A stretch of 54,968 nt of DNA from an uncultured Oscillospiraceae bacterium (GTDB lineage Bacteria; Bacillota; Clostridia; Oscillospirales; Acutalibacteraceae), in the NCBI GenBank assembly GCA_959601025.1, contig CAUGOD010000020.1, forward strand, positions 1 to 54,968, in the 5' to 3' direction. Below, piece by piece: positions 54,882-54,968 of this stretch. The translations under genes and the position numbers were made by a program. Position 1 is the stretch's first letter, and every line of letters starts with the position of its first letter. The notes under the pieces were generated by a model. That model had not been told where the DNA came from, did not search any database, and saw nothing but the letters and a program-made list of their open reading frames with translations.

Positions 54882-54968
54882 TACGGTATACTGTCGTTTA
54901 GGAGAAATGCGCAAGCATTTCTCGATTGCGCCGCCGGATAAGGCTGGCAGAGAATCCGGCTGGGCGGC
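54882..54968 (+). repeat. two-hairpin structured repeat, copy 5 (cut by window end)
   Basis: Starts TACGGTATACTGTCG, then hairpin I AGAAATGC / GCATTTCT with GCAA loop as in copy 2, then ATTGCGCCGCCGGAT ... ATCCGGCTGGGCGGC for hairpin II. It is at the window edge, so its right boundary and neighbour gene are unknown. Confidence 0.75.

Noticed and set aside
54672..54941. 89-codon frame running into repeat copy 5
   Set aside because: No ribosome binding site; overlaps a promoter and a non-coding structured repeat.

Overview
The window looks like a chromosomal segment from a GC-rich, Gram-positive Clostridia member, probably close to Oscillospiraceae/Ruminococcaceae (inference). Supporting signs are the ctsR-mcsA-mcsB-clpC operon with CtsR heptad operators, FtsQ/DivIB next to FtsZ, a MinD-mgsA pair, an ECF transporter, DUF2089 and DUF5711 proteins, strong AGGAGG-type ribosome binding sites and a metallo-type MetG. 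Most of the window is core genome. No rRNA genes or CRISPR arrays were found.

Layout. 1-3450 (minus): hisS, mgsA and minD, then two paralogous cysteine-rich one-helix miniproteins. 3960-8833 (plus): the ctsR operon behind a promoter loaded with CtsR boxes. 8900-17430: a membrane-anchored unknown, tatD and metG (minus), a MATE exporter, an XRE repressor facing a lipoprotein gene broken by an amber codon, and a secreted GH18 glycosidase. 17900-23900: murA, a DUF2089 regulator, ftsQ, ftsZ, then a cluster of structured repeats, a possible leader peptide and corA. 24000-27400: iron-dependent alcohol dehydrogenase, uridine phosphorylase, and an AT-rich XRE regulator with a membrane tail. 27900-44060 (plus): a long housekeeping run with ruvC, ruvA, a DUF3795 protein, ruvB, an RlmA-type methyltransferase, glmM, a COG1092-type methyltransferase, a fused EcfA1-EcfA2 ATPase, ecfT, truA, a DUF5711 protein, cvpA-like, pgsA-like, a ClpE-like unfoldase and uppP. 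44200-44820: tRNA-Gly, -Arg, -His and -Gln. 44900-48180: an AT-rich island of decayed mobile and peptide-maturation genes, with IS3 and IS256 remnants around a radical-SAM SPASM fragment and an unknown 362-aa protein. 48190-53840 (minus): a TetR regulator, an HdeD-like protein, an MMPL transporter and its extracytoplasmic partner. 53840-54968: a decayed tRNA-Ser copy, an intact tRNA-Ser, and another copy of the structured repeat at the window edge.

How the genes fit together. The CtsR operon and the ClpE-like protein handle protein quality control. murA, glmM and uppP supply peptidoglycan precursors, and ftsQ, ftsZ and minD serve division. RuvABC resolves Holliday junctions. The ECF module energises vitamin or metal uptake, with its S component not in the window. 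The TetR-MMPL unit looks like a self-contained export module.

The observations most worth following are a dispersed family of about 90-bp two-hairpin repeats with compensatory stem changes and an embedded -10 box (five copies here), an RBS-masking hairpin with a leader peptide before corA, the paired Cys-rich miniproteins, the amber-interrupted lipoprotein, the SPASM-containing island, and the tRNA-Ser pseudogene.
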